From Labia minor (Eukaryota; Arthropoda; Insecta; Dermaptera; Spongiphoridae): 64,000 bases of DNA. Where the stretch lies: positions 27,186,221 to 27,250,220 of the forward strand of contig OY720347.1 in assembly GCA_963082975.1 (NCBI GenBank), written 5' to 3'. The translations under genes were made by a program, and so were the position numbers. This document shows, one piece after another, positions 1 to 12,656 of the stretch. Positions within the stretch are counted from its first letter, which is position 1; each line of letters opens with the position of its first letter. The notes beneath the pieces are model-generated. The model did no database searches and was not told the DNA's origin. It worked only from the letters and a program-made list of their open reading frames with translations.

Positions 1-1062
1 TATAATACTTAGAAATTTGAACTTGGCAGGTTTTCGTGCTTGAAACGGCACGGGGGAAAGATATTCTTCCCAAAGGAAGAAAATAGTTTAAAAGGTAAAT
101 AGAACGGTATAGGAAAATTAGTGCCTAAAAATGAATAGAAGGTACGGAATAAATGATATATGATAAAAGGGGTTGACCGTGTGTGTCGCCAGCAATATTT
201 ATAGAAAATATGCAAAATAAGTGAAATGATGATTGGATAAGGACTAATCGGACTTAGAAAGGAAGATTGGAAGGGACCTGGCAGATAAATAATCTACTAA
301 AAATTTATCCAAATGAAAGAAGTTAGCAAAAAGGATTGTAAAAAATAGAAAATGCACTCGAATTCGGCTTATAATATAAGATAAAAATTATATATTTAAT
401 TAAATGAAAGTAACAAAAATTAACATGATAAGGCAAATAATTGCTTGTAATAATACATGAAAAGGAACTTACACGTGGCGCAAACCGAATCAAAACATAG
501 AAAAATGGCAAGTGAAAATTCACCGAATACTCTCATCCGCGTTGTAAAATGCAAACCAATTAGGGTTTGCAGAAATGAATAAATTAATTTTAAAGAAAAT
601 TAATTTAAAATTAAATATATATAAAAAACAACTCTACACAATACTCCAATAAAAATGGAGGCCACACTCTTGTAGAGGGAGTAGCGTGATGAGAGAAAAT
701 TGAATGAGTGAGTGAGAGTGGGAGATGGATGTTTAGGGTTTAAATAAACTTCAAAAACAAAAGGTTAGATTCGGTAATGCCAACTTCGGAAAAAATTAAT
801 TTTGCCTCCCTTTTAAAAATTACAATAATTAAATCAGACTTCTGATATTTTGTCCACATAATTATATATTAATAATATATATATAATATAATTTTTTAAA
901 TTAAAAATTATGAAGGAAGTGGGGGGCAAATTTAAAATTTGCCAAACAAATGTTTAGCGATGCCTAAACAGTGCTGTACATAACACTAGATTAATTGTAT
1001 AATTATATTTATTATTTATATGTATAAATTAACCTGCCAAGTTCAAATTTCTAAGTATTATA
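1..1062. mobile_element. Element with 32-bp terminal inverted repeats
   Basis: The first 32 bases of the window (TATAATACTTAGAAATTTGA and the next 12) return as an exact reverse complement at 1031-1062. Long perfect inverted ends enclosing about 1 kb of A+T-rich non-coding DNA fit a non-autonomous DNA transposon. No transposase is visible. Bases about 150-240 resemble the 3' part of repeat family E (see 11220-12060). The true left end and any target duplication may lie outside the window. Confidence 0.6.
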
Positions 1063-1330
1063 ATTTTAGATATTTTAAACCAAGTACCTACGTATTTTAA
1101 CAACTATACCATATTTTAAGTTGGGTGTATGGTAAAGTGAATTTCGGCCAGATGGACCGTTGACGCGAATAAAGTGGCGTGCCTGGATGCAGGAGGCGGA
1201 GGACTGGGTGTGGTGGCGATTCTTGGGAATGGCAAATGTTTGTTTACCAGTGGATCAGGCTGTTGATGAAAATGATTATGATTGATTTTAAAGTGCATCT
1301 AAACTTGGCATTGGGATGGATTTTGGGATA
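1063..1330. other. Short block of higher G+C, unknown
   Basis: About 200 bases around 1125-1300 are clearly richer in G+C than their surroundings and hold a short minus-strand open stretch of 60 codons that is proline- and histidine-rich. I recognise no domain, start context or splice partner. It could be a retroelement remnant. No function is claimed. Confidence 0.2.
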
Positions 1331-1539
1331 AATATTATAAAATGAAATTTGTGAATTTAATTTGTTTTCTTTATTCAATCCCATATCCTTCCTACCTATA
1401 TCTTTATATATAGATATAAAGATATGTATAAATAAATAGTGATATAATATAATTTATATGGTTTTTATTAACCTTTAGTCTCCTAAATCAATACAAGTTT
1501 GTAAGAATTTATTTATTTATTATATAATTATATTATAAA

Positions 1540-1725
1540 TATTAATTTTGATTCGCTTGGATAATAATTTTATAGCTTGCATATTTACAATAAGATATTG
1601 TTGGCGACACATGGTCAATTCTATATTCATATTACTTTAATTACTCCTATATTATTTTTATTCCATTTTATTTAACTTTCAATTTCCATCTACTCCTTGC
1701 CCGTCAGAGGCTCTTTTTACCTGTG
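1540..1725 (-). repeat. Repeat family E fragment (inverted copy)
   Basis: The reverse complement of this stretch matches 11895-12045 closely, including the marks GACGGGCAA, GTAGATGGAAATTGAAAG and GACCATGTGTCGCC, ending in an A+T-rich tail. It is a dispersed repeat copy. The DNA between here and 2539 is A+T-rich with no gene I can support. Confidence 0.6.
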
Positions 1726-2538
1726 AATCTTATTATCTTTTTATACTTTAATTCACACTTGTTTTTCCAAAATTTGTTTTGTTTTGTTTTATGCACTCAT
1801 ATTACACATTTATTTATACTTTCTGTTCTTATTTTGTAGGCGTTTTTAATTACTTCTCTTTAGTATAGTGAATAACACTATTATGTATCTATTGCATTCA
1901 CAAATATATTTACATCTATTATATATATGGATTTTATTAAAAATTTCCTACAAGTGACCAATCGTTATTTCACCAATCCAATCGTTTCTTTAAATAAATA
2001 TCAATTTATCTAGATATTTATATGTTTATTCATCTAGGAAACAAAATTTAATTATCCAATCATTTAAATTTTAAAAATTTAATAATAATTATAAAAACTG
2101 AATATATGTATAAATCGAAATAATGGTAAAAATAAATTGCAAAATAAAATAGATTATATAATATTATTATTTATTCATGAATTTAAAATATTGTTTAATA
2201 CAGTTTTATTACAAATTAATTGTTAAATTTGAAATAAATGCATTTATAATTATTTTACATTTACATATAATTTTACAAATAAAAAGAAAACGTAGATATA
2301 TCACCATTAAATTAAATTTTTTAAACTGCTGTGTTTAAAAAATAATTATATTTATTAATTTATTTTTTTGTTTTTTTTTCATTTATCGATATGTAGATAT
2401 CATAATATGAACTAAAGAGTATTCATTCATATACGTTAATATATTAAAAGAAATAAAATATACATTGATACAATTTTAGAAAATAAATTAATAACTCAGT
2501 TTTTCTATAAATCTTTCAATTAAAAAACATACCATAAA

Positions 2539-5500
2539 TTAGGAATTAATATTTCGTAAGAGTGTGATATAAGTAAATGCATTATTTAATAACTGAAAAA
2601 AAAATGAAATATTAGAATAAATAAAATTTGTATTCATAATTATTACTTATTATTTCAGAATGCTATTTATTTACTTTCATTAAAGTTAGATTAGTTATAG
2701 TTATAAATTTAGTAGCGTAAAACGGATTTGTAAATACACTTCTTCTTATAATGAAAAAAATTAAAAATTTAGTTTTTTTATTTGTTTCAATCCATTCCGT
2801 TTGAAAAGCGATTGTTGCAACCTTCTGAAACTATAAGAATAATATAATAAAATTTTATTTTTTTAAAATATCTTAAATATGGAAACGGAAAACAAAATTA
2901 ATTAAAATCATTAATTTTGTTACAAATAAATAGTTGATAAAAATATTAAATGTCAAATATTTTAAAAAATCTAGAGTGTCTTCATTCGACTATCTCGCAA
3001 TTGGATTAAATAACATATATTATATTTAAATTAAATTTAAATAACTATAAAATAATTAAAATTAATAATAATATTTATTAAACTAGGGCGTGTTTGGCTC
3101 TTTGTTGATGGAACCACGTCACGTGAGGCGCGTGAGATTTGCAATGTTAAAGAATTAATTCTGGTACTTTCAGCTATTCAATCAAGCTGAAATAGTATAT
3201 AGTAGTTTTACACAATTTTTAATAATGTGAAAAACTATCAAACATAAATCTTTATTTTAACGGTCAGTTTAGAGGAAAAAAATGAAAGCTTAGTAGGTAA
3301 TGACCCTCTTCCGAACGAGCTACATTTCTCAAAAGTTTATAAAAAAACCACGAATTTTGAATAATGCCCGTATACTAAATTACTATATTCTAGCTCAAAC
3401 AGTTTTTGCGTAATCACACACAACACCTATAAAAACATTAAAATCTCGACATGGAAAATTTTCGTGATCGCAATACTATCTCTAAAGAGATAGTAAAAAT
3501 ACTTCAAAATCAATTTACTATGTAAGTTCAAATGTTTATTATATCTTTGTCTAGTATTTCATATCTTTTGCCAGTGTTAAACACTTAAACTTATATGTCT
3601 ACTATATTTTAGATCACCTACTTTAGTACTCGCCTATATCTATTAGTATAATAAAATTCTAAAAACCATTCATTGGTCATTTATTAATATTAAAATATAA
3701 ATTATATATATATAAATTGTTTTTACTGAGTTTGCTCATGACAAATTTAAACATTCTGAAATAGCTGAATCCTCTAATACGATAGAATATTTTTTTTCAT
3801 ATAAGTAGTAGGTTTTTATTTTAAAAATATTTGAAATCTTTATTATTATGTAGAGACCCAGAATTTGTTTTCAAATGTCTTTTAATTAAAATATTTTATA
3901 CTTTATAACATTTTAAATTTAATTTATTTAATAAATAACCTGGTGATAAATCTGATCTCCAACTGAAATAGTCATATACATTTGGAATACAAGAATAAAT
4001 CCAACCATTAACATTTTAATCAACGTTAGATCAAATGATTCACCCTGAAACATATAAATATATAAATATAACAGTAATTAAATTTGTTTAGTTTTAAATT
4101 AAGATAATAATTGAACAAATTTGATTTACCGTCGAAAGGACATAACCACAAATTCCAAATACTAAAACAAACAATAAACATTCACTAGAGAAGTCAATTC
4201 TAAGTACTTTCTCAATTTTTCCGGCGATTCTGAAAAATAAGAAATAATTATTTGATTCTAATATTCAATATATATATCTAGGCAGTTGACATATTATGAG
4301 ATTTAGTCCTAATATGAGATAGTCCTCTACAGCCTTTTTGGGACCCAACTTCCATGCCTATTCCCTATCAAATGATTTCTTGGGACAAATTCTAGTAAGC
4401 AAACAACAAATCACTCCTTTGCACAATTTCTAGTATTTATTAGAAAGTGTCCGTTGTATACAGTAGTTTCTACTCTTATTACAGGTTTTACATAATTCAA
4501 ATTTTGAAAATTTTCATAAAAATAACCAAAGATATTTTATTAAGTGCTATTAAAGAAATACAACTACAGCCCTAGTATGAGATATCTCCATACCTTCGCT
4601 GGTTCCACCAAATAAAAGTTTCTGTATTTCTATGCAATTTTCTGTAATTTAATTAATGTACTCAAAATATTTTCCATTTTCAGTCTTTTAAAAAAAAGCA
4701 TTGAGTGCCCTTTACCATTGTTCAAAAAAATGATTCTATATTAATATATAATAGGGGAAATATATATATATATATATATGAGGGTAGGGTGAAAAGTTTC
4801 CGGCCTGATGTTTTTAATTTTTTTTTTTTGCTTTATTTTTCAACATAATCTGCATCAACACTGATACATTTCTCCTAACGGTGTTCTAATTTAGTCATGC
4901 CAGTTTAAAACGAAGATTTGTCAAGCTCCTCAAAATACTGATTTACAGCTTCCAACCCACTGTTTTGACTGTTCTTTATTTTCAGGAGTGTAGTGGTGGA
5001 CCCAAATCTCACCAACAATTATGAATCGACGCAAAAATTTGTTTGTATTACGCCTATACAGCGCCAAATTGTCGGTAGAAATAGTTTTTCGAAGCAGTTT
5101 TTTTGGTCTAACCTTAGCAAACGCGCCAGCCACCTTGCACACAGCTTTTCCATGTTCAAATGGTTGTGCAAAATATTTCGCATACGTTCAGCTGAAATGG
5201 TACAGGTCTCAGCTATCTCATAAACTTTCAACCTGGGGACTTCCAACACTATTTTATGATTTTCTCAATCATTGCTGAAGTTGTGACCTCAACGGGCCGT
5301 CCTGAGCGAGGCTCGTCAGAGATGCTCACACGACCCATTTTAAATTCAGAATCCATCTCTTCTTTTATTTGTTTTGGTGTAAAACCTTTCAAATAGAAGT
5401 ATTTGATGACAGCCCGTCTTTTCAATTTTTCCATTCTCACGAAAACAACGGAAGCGTATCGCGCAATGTGCTCTCAAACGCAAACTAACGTAACAATTGA

Positions 5501-6963
5501 GCTGAAACTGTAACTTTTCACCCCACCCTCATATATATATATATATATATATATGAGATGTCATATTAAGAATGCAAAAATAATATCGCAATTTACTCTA
5601 AATTTACTTACTTAAAATTTCGAAAACACTTTATGATCTTGAAAATGAAATCAAATTATCCAGGAGATTCATATTTCGGAAAACACATTGATCCTATTGA
5701 ACCTTAGCTTATGTTTTTTATTGAAATTTACCTATTCAAATAGTATCTTTAAAATTAGCATATTAATCAATTAAATAGATAAAAACAACTCATTCCTAAA
5801 ATAAATTTGCATTGTATCTCAATTTAAAATTATTTTTTGTTTAATTATAAATAGATTTCAAACAATCGTCTATATTACACTTGTACCTATTACCTATTGA
5901 TTAATTTGTTAGACTAATAATAATAAGTATAATGGTGAAAATAGAGAACTATTTTTTATATGAAAAATATCTATATATTTTATTCCTTTAGATTAAAACC
6001 CAGTTGGAGGTATCTTACTTGCAAAGAATACTCAGTTATTTCTTTAATAAACTAAAACTTACTTAAATAGCTCATTGTGATATTGAATGGATTGTATAAG
6101 ATTTTTTTCCATGTAACTTATTCCATTTTCAGATGATTTTTCAATATCTTTTGTAAGAATCTCCAAATGTGCAGACAAATAACTCAAATATGCAACTCTT
6201 AAACAATCACAACCAATAAAAATATTGACTATCCAAAATGAATTAATAAGTAATAACGTAAATATAGTATAAAATTGGGACTTTTTTTCAATAACAAATG
6301 GAAGATAAAGTTCAAGACCGAATTTATGAGGAAAATCTGGAATAGCTATTCTTTGAAATTGTCGATCTCGTTCCGTTGCTGGTTCAACAAACCCTCCCAG
6401 ATGGTAAACAAGAACAGATGATATACAAGAGAATAGATAATTTTTGATTTGTTTGGTTAATCTAAAATTGCAAGCATCAATTGTTTCTCTCTTCCTGTTA
6501 TTATTTCTTCCATGTCGTTCATAAGCATTTTTAAACAAATCAAAAATTTGTTTAATTTTTTTGTGATTTTTATTTATTAAATAATACTTGAAAAGAAAAT
6601 TTACTATTATTAAAAATTACTTAATTAAAATATCAAAATATACCTTTGAAAGCATTTTAACCCAGAAAATCAATGCCAATAAGGACAAAAACACTTCTTT
6701 GCCTGTACCAAAAAATACTATCACAAAAGTTAATTGCGAAATACATTGCATTAAAAATGCAAATAAAACAAATGCCTGAAAAAAGAATATTCAATCTAAA
6801 TTTGTTAATTTTATAATTAGATATTTTATTAAAAACATTATACTTGATAAAATTTATATAAATTTCCAGAGTTTTTATAAGGCCATATGCCTGCTAGATG
6901 TACCATAGTTAGAACAAATTTTTGTCCAAATGCTGGCAATTGGTTTGTTTTTTCAGTAGACAT
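2539..6963 (-). CDS. Odorant receptor OR-A (7tm_6 family), seven exons, intact
   Basis: Insect odorant receptors are membrane proteins of olfactory neurons that form ligand-gated cation channels with the co-receptor Orco. Coding exons on the minus strand are 6963-6844, 6775-6644, 6586-6063, 4229-4130, 4044-3940, 2824-2675 and 2592-2539. They join to 394 aa, the usual receptor length. All introns have GT and AG ends; phases are 0,0,2,0,0,0. The start is MSTEKTNQLPAFGQ. Exon 3 carries CDCLRVAYLSYLSAHLEIL, typical of the middle of 7tm_6 proteins, and the protein ends TYITLLRNINS, the usual last-helix ending. No stop or frameshift is seen. Intron 3 holds a dead mariner and intron 5 a family C repeat. 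It is closest to OR-C in exons 1-3. It is the only receptor here on the minus strand. The ligand is unknown. Confidence 0.9.
2965..3495 (-). repeat. Repeat family C copy inside intron 5 of OR-A
   Basis: About 530 bases match (reverse complement) the block at 26430-27010 in intron 5 of OR-B. Shared marks include ACCACGTCACGTG, TTTGGCTCTTTGTTGATGG, GAATTTTGAATAATGCCCGT and AAAATTTTCGTGATCGCAAT. Read in gene direction, it has the same orientation and the same intron as the OR-B copy. No open frame is visible. Confidence 0.75.
4780..5530 (-). mobile_element. Dead mariner transposon in OR-A intron 3
   Basis: The element starts GAGGGTAGGGTGAAAAGTT and ends with its imperfect reverse complement at 5504-5530. 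Both sides are (TA)n, fitting TA target choice. The minus strand encodes broken pieces of a mariner transposase: an N-terminal helix-turn-helix piece with AVIKYFYLKGFTPKQI and DEPRSGRPVEVTT (5440-5249), a second piece with NILHNHLNMEKL and ARWLARLL (about 5230-5100), and EIWVHHYTPENKEQS (about 5060-4960). The pieces lie in different frames. The family's usual DETWVHHYTPE reads GEIWVHHYTPE here, so the first catalytic aspartate is lost. The later catalytic region is deleted: about 750 bp remain of a usual 1.3 kb. It cannot be active. Confidence 0.9.
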
Positions 6964-7259
6964 TTTGATAAATAACTTTATAATGTCGTTATTTTAGTTT
7001 TTGGTAATTCATATTAGGAAAATCAATAAACGAAAATATTAGAAAAGTTAATTTTCAATTTCACTCAGTTTTTATTCTTTATTTTATTTTTAATATAAAT
7101 AGAAATAGACAAGGAATTGAGTTAATACAAAGAAAAAGTTATTTTTCAATTATAATATGAATTGCCTTTAATTTGATGATGACGGTGATGGTGATGGTAA
7201 CTAGTTCAATTTTACTTTCAATCTCTATATAAATTATATATTTCTCATCATATAAAAAA

Positions 7260-7920
7260 AAGAAATATACCGACTGCTAATGATATATCTTCTTGTTTTT
7301 ACCGACCGACGATAGATAGTAAGGGAGGTATTGTTTTCACACCAAATTTCACATAGGGAGATTTTTACATATCTCCACGAATCATGCATTTTGTTAACAG
7401 AAAAAAGTATTTTTAGCATGATGTCTGTCCGTCCGTCCTTATAGATGTGTACAGCTTGAACGGCTCAACGGATTTTGATAAAATTTCGTATATTTACTTA
7501 ATGCATCAGTATGATGAATTGATCATCTTTTGGTCTATATCAGTATACCGGAAGTGGTAGTATTACCAATCGACGATAGGAAGGGAAGGGTTATTTTCAC
7601 ACTAAGTTTCACATGAGGAGATTTTTTAGATATCTCCTCTGACGTTGCATTAGTTTTATCCACGGGTAATTAGTTCATTAGTTTTTTCTTAATTTAAAAC
7701 TATATGACATCACAACCAGCGCCTCCACATATATTTTTATTATAAATAAAATAAAATTAAAAATATTTATGTTATATATCCATATCTGATTTTTATTGCA
7801 TTAATAGATACATTTAAATTATTTGAAATTGTTTCTGTAGCTAGAAATTAATTTATTTTAAACCATCAGTCTGTTCTGTGCCTGGCCACAGGTCTACTTA
7901 TTTTTATTGATGTTGAGTTC
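7260..7920 (-). repeat. Repeat family B, near full-length copy
   Basis: This roughly 650-bp repeat recurs in the window (31.4, 31.9, 33.4, 45.3, 48.5, 50.3 and 58 kb). Marks are ACCGACCGACGATAG near one end, GGCCACAGG and CAGTCTGTTC near the other, and internal CAACGGATTTTGATAAAAT. It carries two internal direct repeats of about 75 bp, each with ATGTGAAATTTGGTGTGAAA or a near variant. No open frame. Both ends read inward with ACCGACCG(A/T)CG, so inverted ends are likely. Confidence 0.75.
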
Positions 7921-8373
7921 ACTTAATCTTAGATTAATCAATTATAGTCAGAATAATTGACATAACTTTGTGCTTGAGCAGCATGGAGACTTCATCTTTT
8001 TACTTTTCTAAATTTAAATGTTATTCTATTTAGTTTAATCATTAATTGATCTTAAAAGTTATAAAGTATGAACGAATTTGTATTTTTGTATGAAAGAAAA
8101 AGAAATATGAATATAATATTAAAAAAAAACATCTTTTTCTATAATAAAAATGTTAAGACACTCATGAAAAATTAAGTAAAATATCACGTTTGTGGATAGT
8201 AATTTAAAATTAAAAAAAAAAAATTATTTACTACTAATCATTTATTTACTTTTAATAACATCTAATCATAACTAATGTTTACTAACATTATTAAAGTACA
8301 TAACATATTTCTATATCCTATCAGTGGCTTGCGTCAGGCGGTTTGTGGGGGATCTTACATGTTCCCTTTAGGG

Positions 8374-11208
8374 CAATGTTTCTTAACCTTTTGGTTACAA
8401 TGAACCCCTTTAAAAATTTTAAATAAGTCACGAACCCTTTTGTGAAAAAAATGCTTTAGCATTATTTATTAAAAATTAAATTCTGTGTTATTAATTCAAT
8501 AATATAAAAATAATATAATAATTCAATAACATAAAAATTTTTATAAATTCAATAACATAGTAAACTTGAAACTCAGTGTTTTATTAAAATGTTTTTCAAA
8601 TGAAACTTAATGTGCTGCTTTTCCTTAATTAAGATGTTGAATTGAGGAATAGTTTTCGATAAAGCAACGCGCATATCATGTTCCACATTCAGTCGATTTC
8701 GATGTTTTGTTTTAATTGTGACAAGTGTGGAAAATCCAGCTTCACAAATATACACTGTAGCAAACGGAATAATGGCTGCCATAGCTCATTTTACAAGCAG
8801 TGGGTAGGCATCTCTTACAGAACACCAAAACTCTCCAAGAGTTTTTGAATCGAAATTCATTTTTAACAATGCCTTTGTTTTCAAATCAACAAGTTCATCT
8901 TTGGCAAGGTCCATGTCATCGATACAGTCAATATCACAAAGAAAAGGATTGAGAATCCACAACTTATCTTTCTTATTTATTCCATCCGAATTAAAATATT
9001 TTTCAAATGAAACCTCAAGTACTTCCAGGTGTTCACAGATTTCATTTTTCAAATTATTCAATGCTAAACTATCTTGCTGAGAACTATTTTTAAGAAGCAC
9101 TTCATCCAACATTTGAAAATTTGCAAATAGCCCACTTTTTACTCTATTTTTCCAAAGTGCAATTTTCAATAAAAATGACTGTAATTTCTCAGCGGCATCC
9201 ATAATTGTTATATCAGGCCCTTGAATTGAAAGACATATATCGTTCATGTAGTTAAAAATGTCTGCAAGGTAAGCCAATTTACATATAAAATCTTTGTTAT
9301 TGAAATATTCGAAGAGTGAGTTTTCTTTTTCTTCTAAAAAAAGTGCTACTTCTGTCGTCAACATGAAAATTCGTTTCAAAACCTGCCCTCGTGACAGCCA
9401 GCGCACTTCCGTGTGGTACAGAAGTACTTCATGTTCTGCGTTCATTTCTTGACACAGTGTTTTAAAAAGATGATGATTAAGAGCTCTGCTTCTAATAAAA
9501 TTCACAGCTTAACAACTATTGACAATACTTCTTTTAAGTTGGTTGGAAGAGTTTTTGTTGCCAGTGCATGTCTATGTAAAAAACAATGTGTAATAATAAC
9601 ATTTGGAGCATCTTTTTTTACCAATTGAGTAAAGCCAGATTTATTGCCAAGCATCGTAGGTGCTCCATCCGTACAAAGTGAATGAAGTTTTTGTTTCCAA
9701 TCGAAGTCGTGTTTGGAAAAGAAAACATTTAAAATTGCTAAAACATCAACTGCCTTTGTAGTTTGTAAAAGAGGCTCACAAAATAAGAATTCTTCTTTAA
9801 TAGTATCAGCAGATACGTAACGAACGAAAACAAGAAGTTGACTACAATTCGAGATGTCTGTAGTTTCATCCAGCTGCATACTAAAGGGGAATGGCGATGC
9901 TTTCAATTCATCGATGATCTGCTTTAAGATATTGCAATAAATTTCAATTATTCTTGAATGTATCACGTCATTGGACAATGGAATAGCCTCAAGTTTTTTT
10001 CTCTGTTCCAATCCACAAACTAGTTCAACCATTTCCAATGCACATGGCTTAATTAATGTCTCTGCAATAGTATGCGGTTTCTTACTTTTTGCAATACGAT
10101 ATGCAACTTTGAAAGATGCCTCAACCAAAGGTTTTTGGGGAATACAAAATCCAAGTTTCGTTAATGTTCCAGATCTTTAGATGCATTCTCAGGATGAAGA
10201 GATTTGAGATGCTCTATCAATTTTGCCGGTTTCATACTAGCGTTTGCCAATACTTTTCCGCACAGAAAGCATTGTGGCCTTTCAAAACCATCCGATTCTT
10301 TCATGCAACAGAATCCATATTTTACGTAATTTTCATCATATTTCCTTTTTTTGGACATTTTGGGCTACAAAAAATATGAAATAATCAAATGAATTGACAT
10401 TTTAATTATTCACAAATGAATTACCTGACTGAGCTCACCTTTAGTTGAAAACACCGTTGGTAATACAAAAAAAAAACACTTGAAAAAACTGTTACTCAAG
10501 AAAACGCTTGAGGAAAAAAATTATTTATTATGGAAAAGTTTTTTTTTCATTCAGTTTAGTTAAAATGTAGAAAAGTTTTAACAATTTGCAAAAACTTTGC
10601 ACAACTGATTTGTGAAAACACCGTTCGTAATACAAAAAAACATTTGAAAAAACTGTTACTCAAGAAAACGCTTGAGAAAAAAAATTACTTATTATGCAAA
10701 AGTTTTGACATGAATATGTCTTTTGGTTGAGTAGCAATCCGTAGAAAAATTAAGACCAAAAAGCTAGAAGCTCTTTTTGAGTAAATAATATTTATTATTT
10801 ATTATTATTACTCAAGAGAATCAAAAGTGCTTTATATTTCTTTGGTTTTGTTTTTATAATTTTTAAGTTTAAATAAAAATCCCTCAAAAATATAATTTTT
10901 AGGTTTAAATAAAAACCACTCAAAAATGAAAAAAAAATATGTACATGTGATAAAAAATAATATCAATATTAAGAGAAATAATTCAAAAAGCTTTTTATTA
11001 CTTTGTTTGGTTTAGAATTTTTAGGTAAAAAAAGGAATGAAATAAAAATAAGAACTTGTGTTCAAGGCTAATAATTTGTATTCTTTTTCTCGTATTAATG
11101 AAAATTGTGAAAATGGCAGTCAAAAAAAAAAAAAAATTTTTTAAATATTGATTAAACATTTTAAAAATTAAGAACAGCTAGAGGACCCCCAAAAGTTAAG
11201 AAACATTG
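8374..11208 (-). mobile_element. Complete hAT transposon with 8-bp target duplication
   Basis: The left end CAATGTTTCTTAACCTTTTGG returns inverted at 11189-11208 as CCAAAAGTTAAGAAACATTG. The 8 bases before the left end (CTTTAGGG, 8366-8373) are repeated exactly after the right end (11209-11216), the target duplication length of hAT elements. The 2.8-kb unit encloses one decayed transposase on the minus strand. From 10380 to 11190 it is A+T-rich non-coding sequence that includes a direct repeat near 10430-10530 and 10605-10690 (CTGTTACTCAAGAAAACGCT). Confidence 0.92.
8573..10358 (-). pseudogene. hAT transposase with BED zinc finger (ZBED5/SCAND3-like), broken
   Basis: A hAT transposase cuts and pastes its element. 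The open pieces on the minus strand are, in order, 10358-10161, 10128-9502, 9505-8786 and 8782-8573. The first begins MSKKRKYDENYVKYGFCCMK and holds a BED-type finger, CFLCGKVLANASMK...HLKSLH. The second holds QLDETTDISNCSQL and LCTDGAPTMLGNKSG, which I take as the two catalytic aspartates of the RNase H-like core, and CFLHRHALATK. The third holds HTEVRWLSRGQVLKRIF. The last piece holds PFATVYICEAGFSTL, the C-terminal hAT dimerisation region. There is a frame change between 10161 and 10128, another near 9503, and an in-frame TGA at 8783-8785. The protein is recognisable end to end but inactive. Assignment to ZBED5/SCAND3 relatives is from family knowledge. Confidence 0.9.
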
Positions 11209-11219
11209 CTTTAGGGGCT

Positions 11220-12060
11220 CATAACTAGTGAGCAAATGGATTGGCAACCATGAGGTCCCGAGCTATATCTTGTATTGCTTCCACTTACTTGTACTAGATA
11301 TCTTTCTTTTATCTTTCCTATCTGGCCTCTCTTGGTCAACTCTTGTTTCTTCCGACCCCGATGCTATTAGGTTTTGGAGGGCTTTCTTCTTTTTTTTATT
11401 TTCTCTTCTTCGAAGCGGGTAGGTACTTCTCTATGATCCCGGTGGAGAACAGACCTACTTCAGGGACTAGCGATCCTGCCGACATGAACTCCTGTACTTC
11501 CCCATTCCCATATCAGGGGGTCAGGTCCTGTTCCTAACCTCCTTTCTTCTATCACTCTTCCATTTATATTCCTCTCCTTCCCTGTTGCCGGGCAGCAGCG
11601 ATATCAGTACCGCGTAGTAGGCGTATGAAGAATGACTTCGGACCGGTTTAGTCTGGATATTTACAGGCGAGAAAGCACTAGCTGAATCGGCTGCAAAGCT
11701 GCGGTGCAGAACAGAGCGGGACCTCACTGTTCTAACTATCCCATGAACGTCAATCTATGGTAGCGGTTACGTCATGCGATCCGACTGACAATCGGCGCCC
11801 GTGCGATTCCGGGTCGCAGGGTGTGAAATGTACTACTGGGCATGTACAAGTGGGCAACAGGCTTCGCATGGTAAATGGCTTCTGGAAGGAAGAACCCCTG
11901 ACGGGCAAAGAGTAGATGGAAATTGAAAGTTAAATAAAATGGAATAAAATTAAAGTAATATGAATATAGAATTGACCATGTGTCACCAGCAATATCTTAT
12001 TGTAAATATGCAAACTATAAAAATATTATCCAAGTGAATCAAAATTAATATTTATAATAC
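11220..12060 (+). repeat. Repeat family E, possible tRNA-derived SINE part
   Basis: A block of balanced base composition lies directly beyond the hAT target site. It holds GGTAGCGGTTACGTC (11760) and GTGCGATTCCGGGTCGC (11802), similar to polymerase III A and B boxes, and a 3' part from 11895 that matches 1540-1725 inverted and more weakly 150-240. I see no open protein frame of note. A SINE or a short non-LTR derivative is the best guess. Confidence 0.45.
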
Positions 12061-12312
12061 AATTATTTTGTCGGTTGGATTATATGGGTGTGAGACGTGG
12101 TCAATGACCTTGGGAAACGAGAGTAGATTTAGAATATTTGAAAATAGAATTCTTCGCAACAGTTGTGAGACAAAGAAAGATGAGGTGATAACAGGCGTTA
12201 TATATATTACCCGATTGCAACCTCGATTTAAATTCTTCTCGAATATTATTATCCTTCGTGATTACAGAACCTTAAATTTTTCAAATTCTACGTTTTGTAT
12301 GTTAAGACTTTG
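12047..12312. mobile_element. Chimera of two non-LTR fragments in opposite orientation
   Basis: Bases 12047-12190 read, on the plus strand, the end of a non-LTR polymerase: LYGCETWSMTLGNESRFRIF. From about 12190 to 12312 the sequence is instead the reverse complement of the reverse-transcriptase part seen at 29830-29960 (AACAGGCGTT, CCCGATTGCAACCTCGATTT, TTATTATCCTTCGTGATTAC). The two parts meet head to head. Both are dead fragments. Confidence 0.7.
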
Positions 12313-12640
12313 ATAAATTAAATTATAATAAATAAATTTGAATTTAATCATTTAAATTCTTATCTATTCAAAAAAAAACAAAAAACAATGTGTTATGTAC
12401 ATATTTACTTTTCATTTAATTTTCAAACAAAAAGTACTTTCTATTTCTTAAAATTTATATTACCTTTACTTTTTCCAAAATTCCGGCATTACAAATTTGT
12501 TAGACACTTATCTTATAGAAACTCTCACAAGAATGTACAGAGAGCCTGATAGATTTATTTATTTATAATTTTATTGTAGAATAAATTGTTTTTTGTAAAT
12601 TATATAAAACTAAAAATTTCGGAAAAATATTCATTTTGCA

Positions 12641-12656
12641 GCACACACACACACAT
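12641..12656. repeat. (CA)n microsatellite
   Basis: Short run of CA units (GCACACACACACACATC). The DNA from 12313 to 12872 is otherwise A+T-rich and holds no feature I can support; it is the upstream region of the binding-protein gene. Confidence 0.7.

Noticed and set aside
5019..5278. Plus-strand frames over the mariner
   Set aside because: Antisense of the transposase pieces; no domain of their own.
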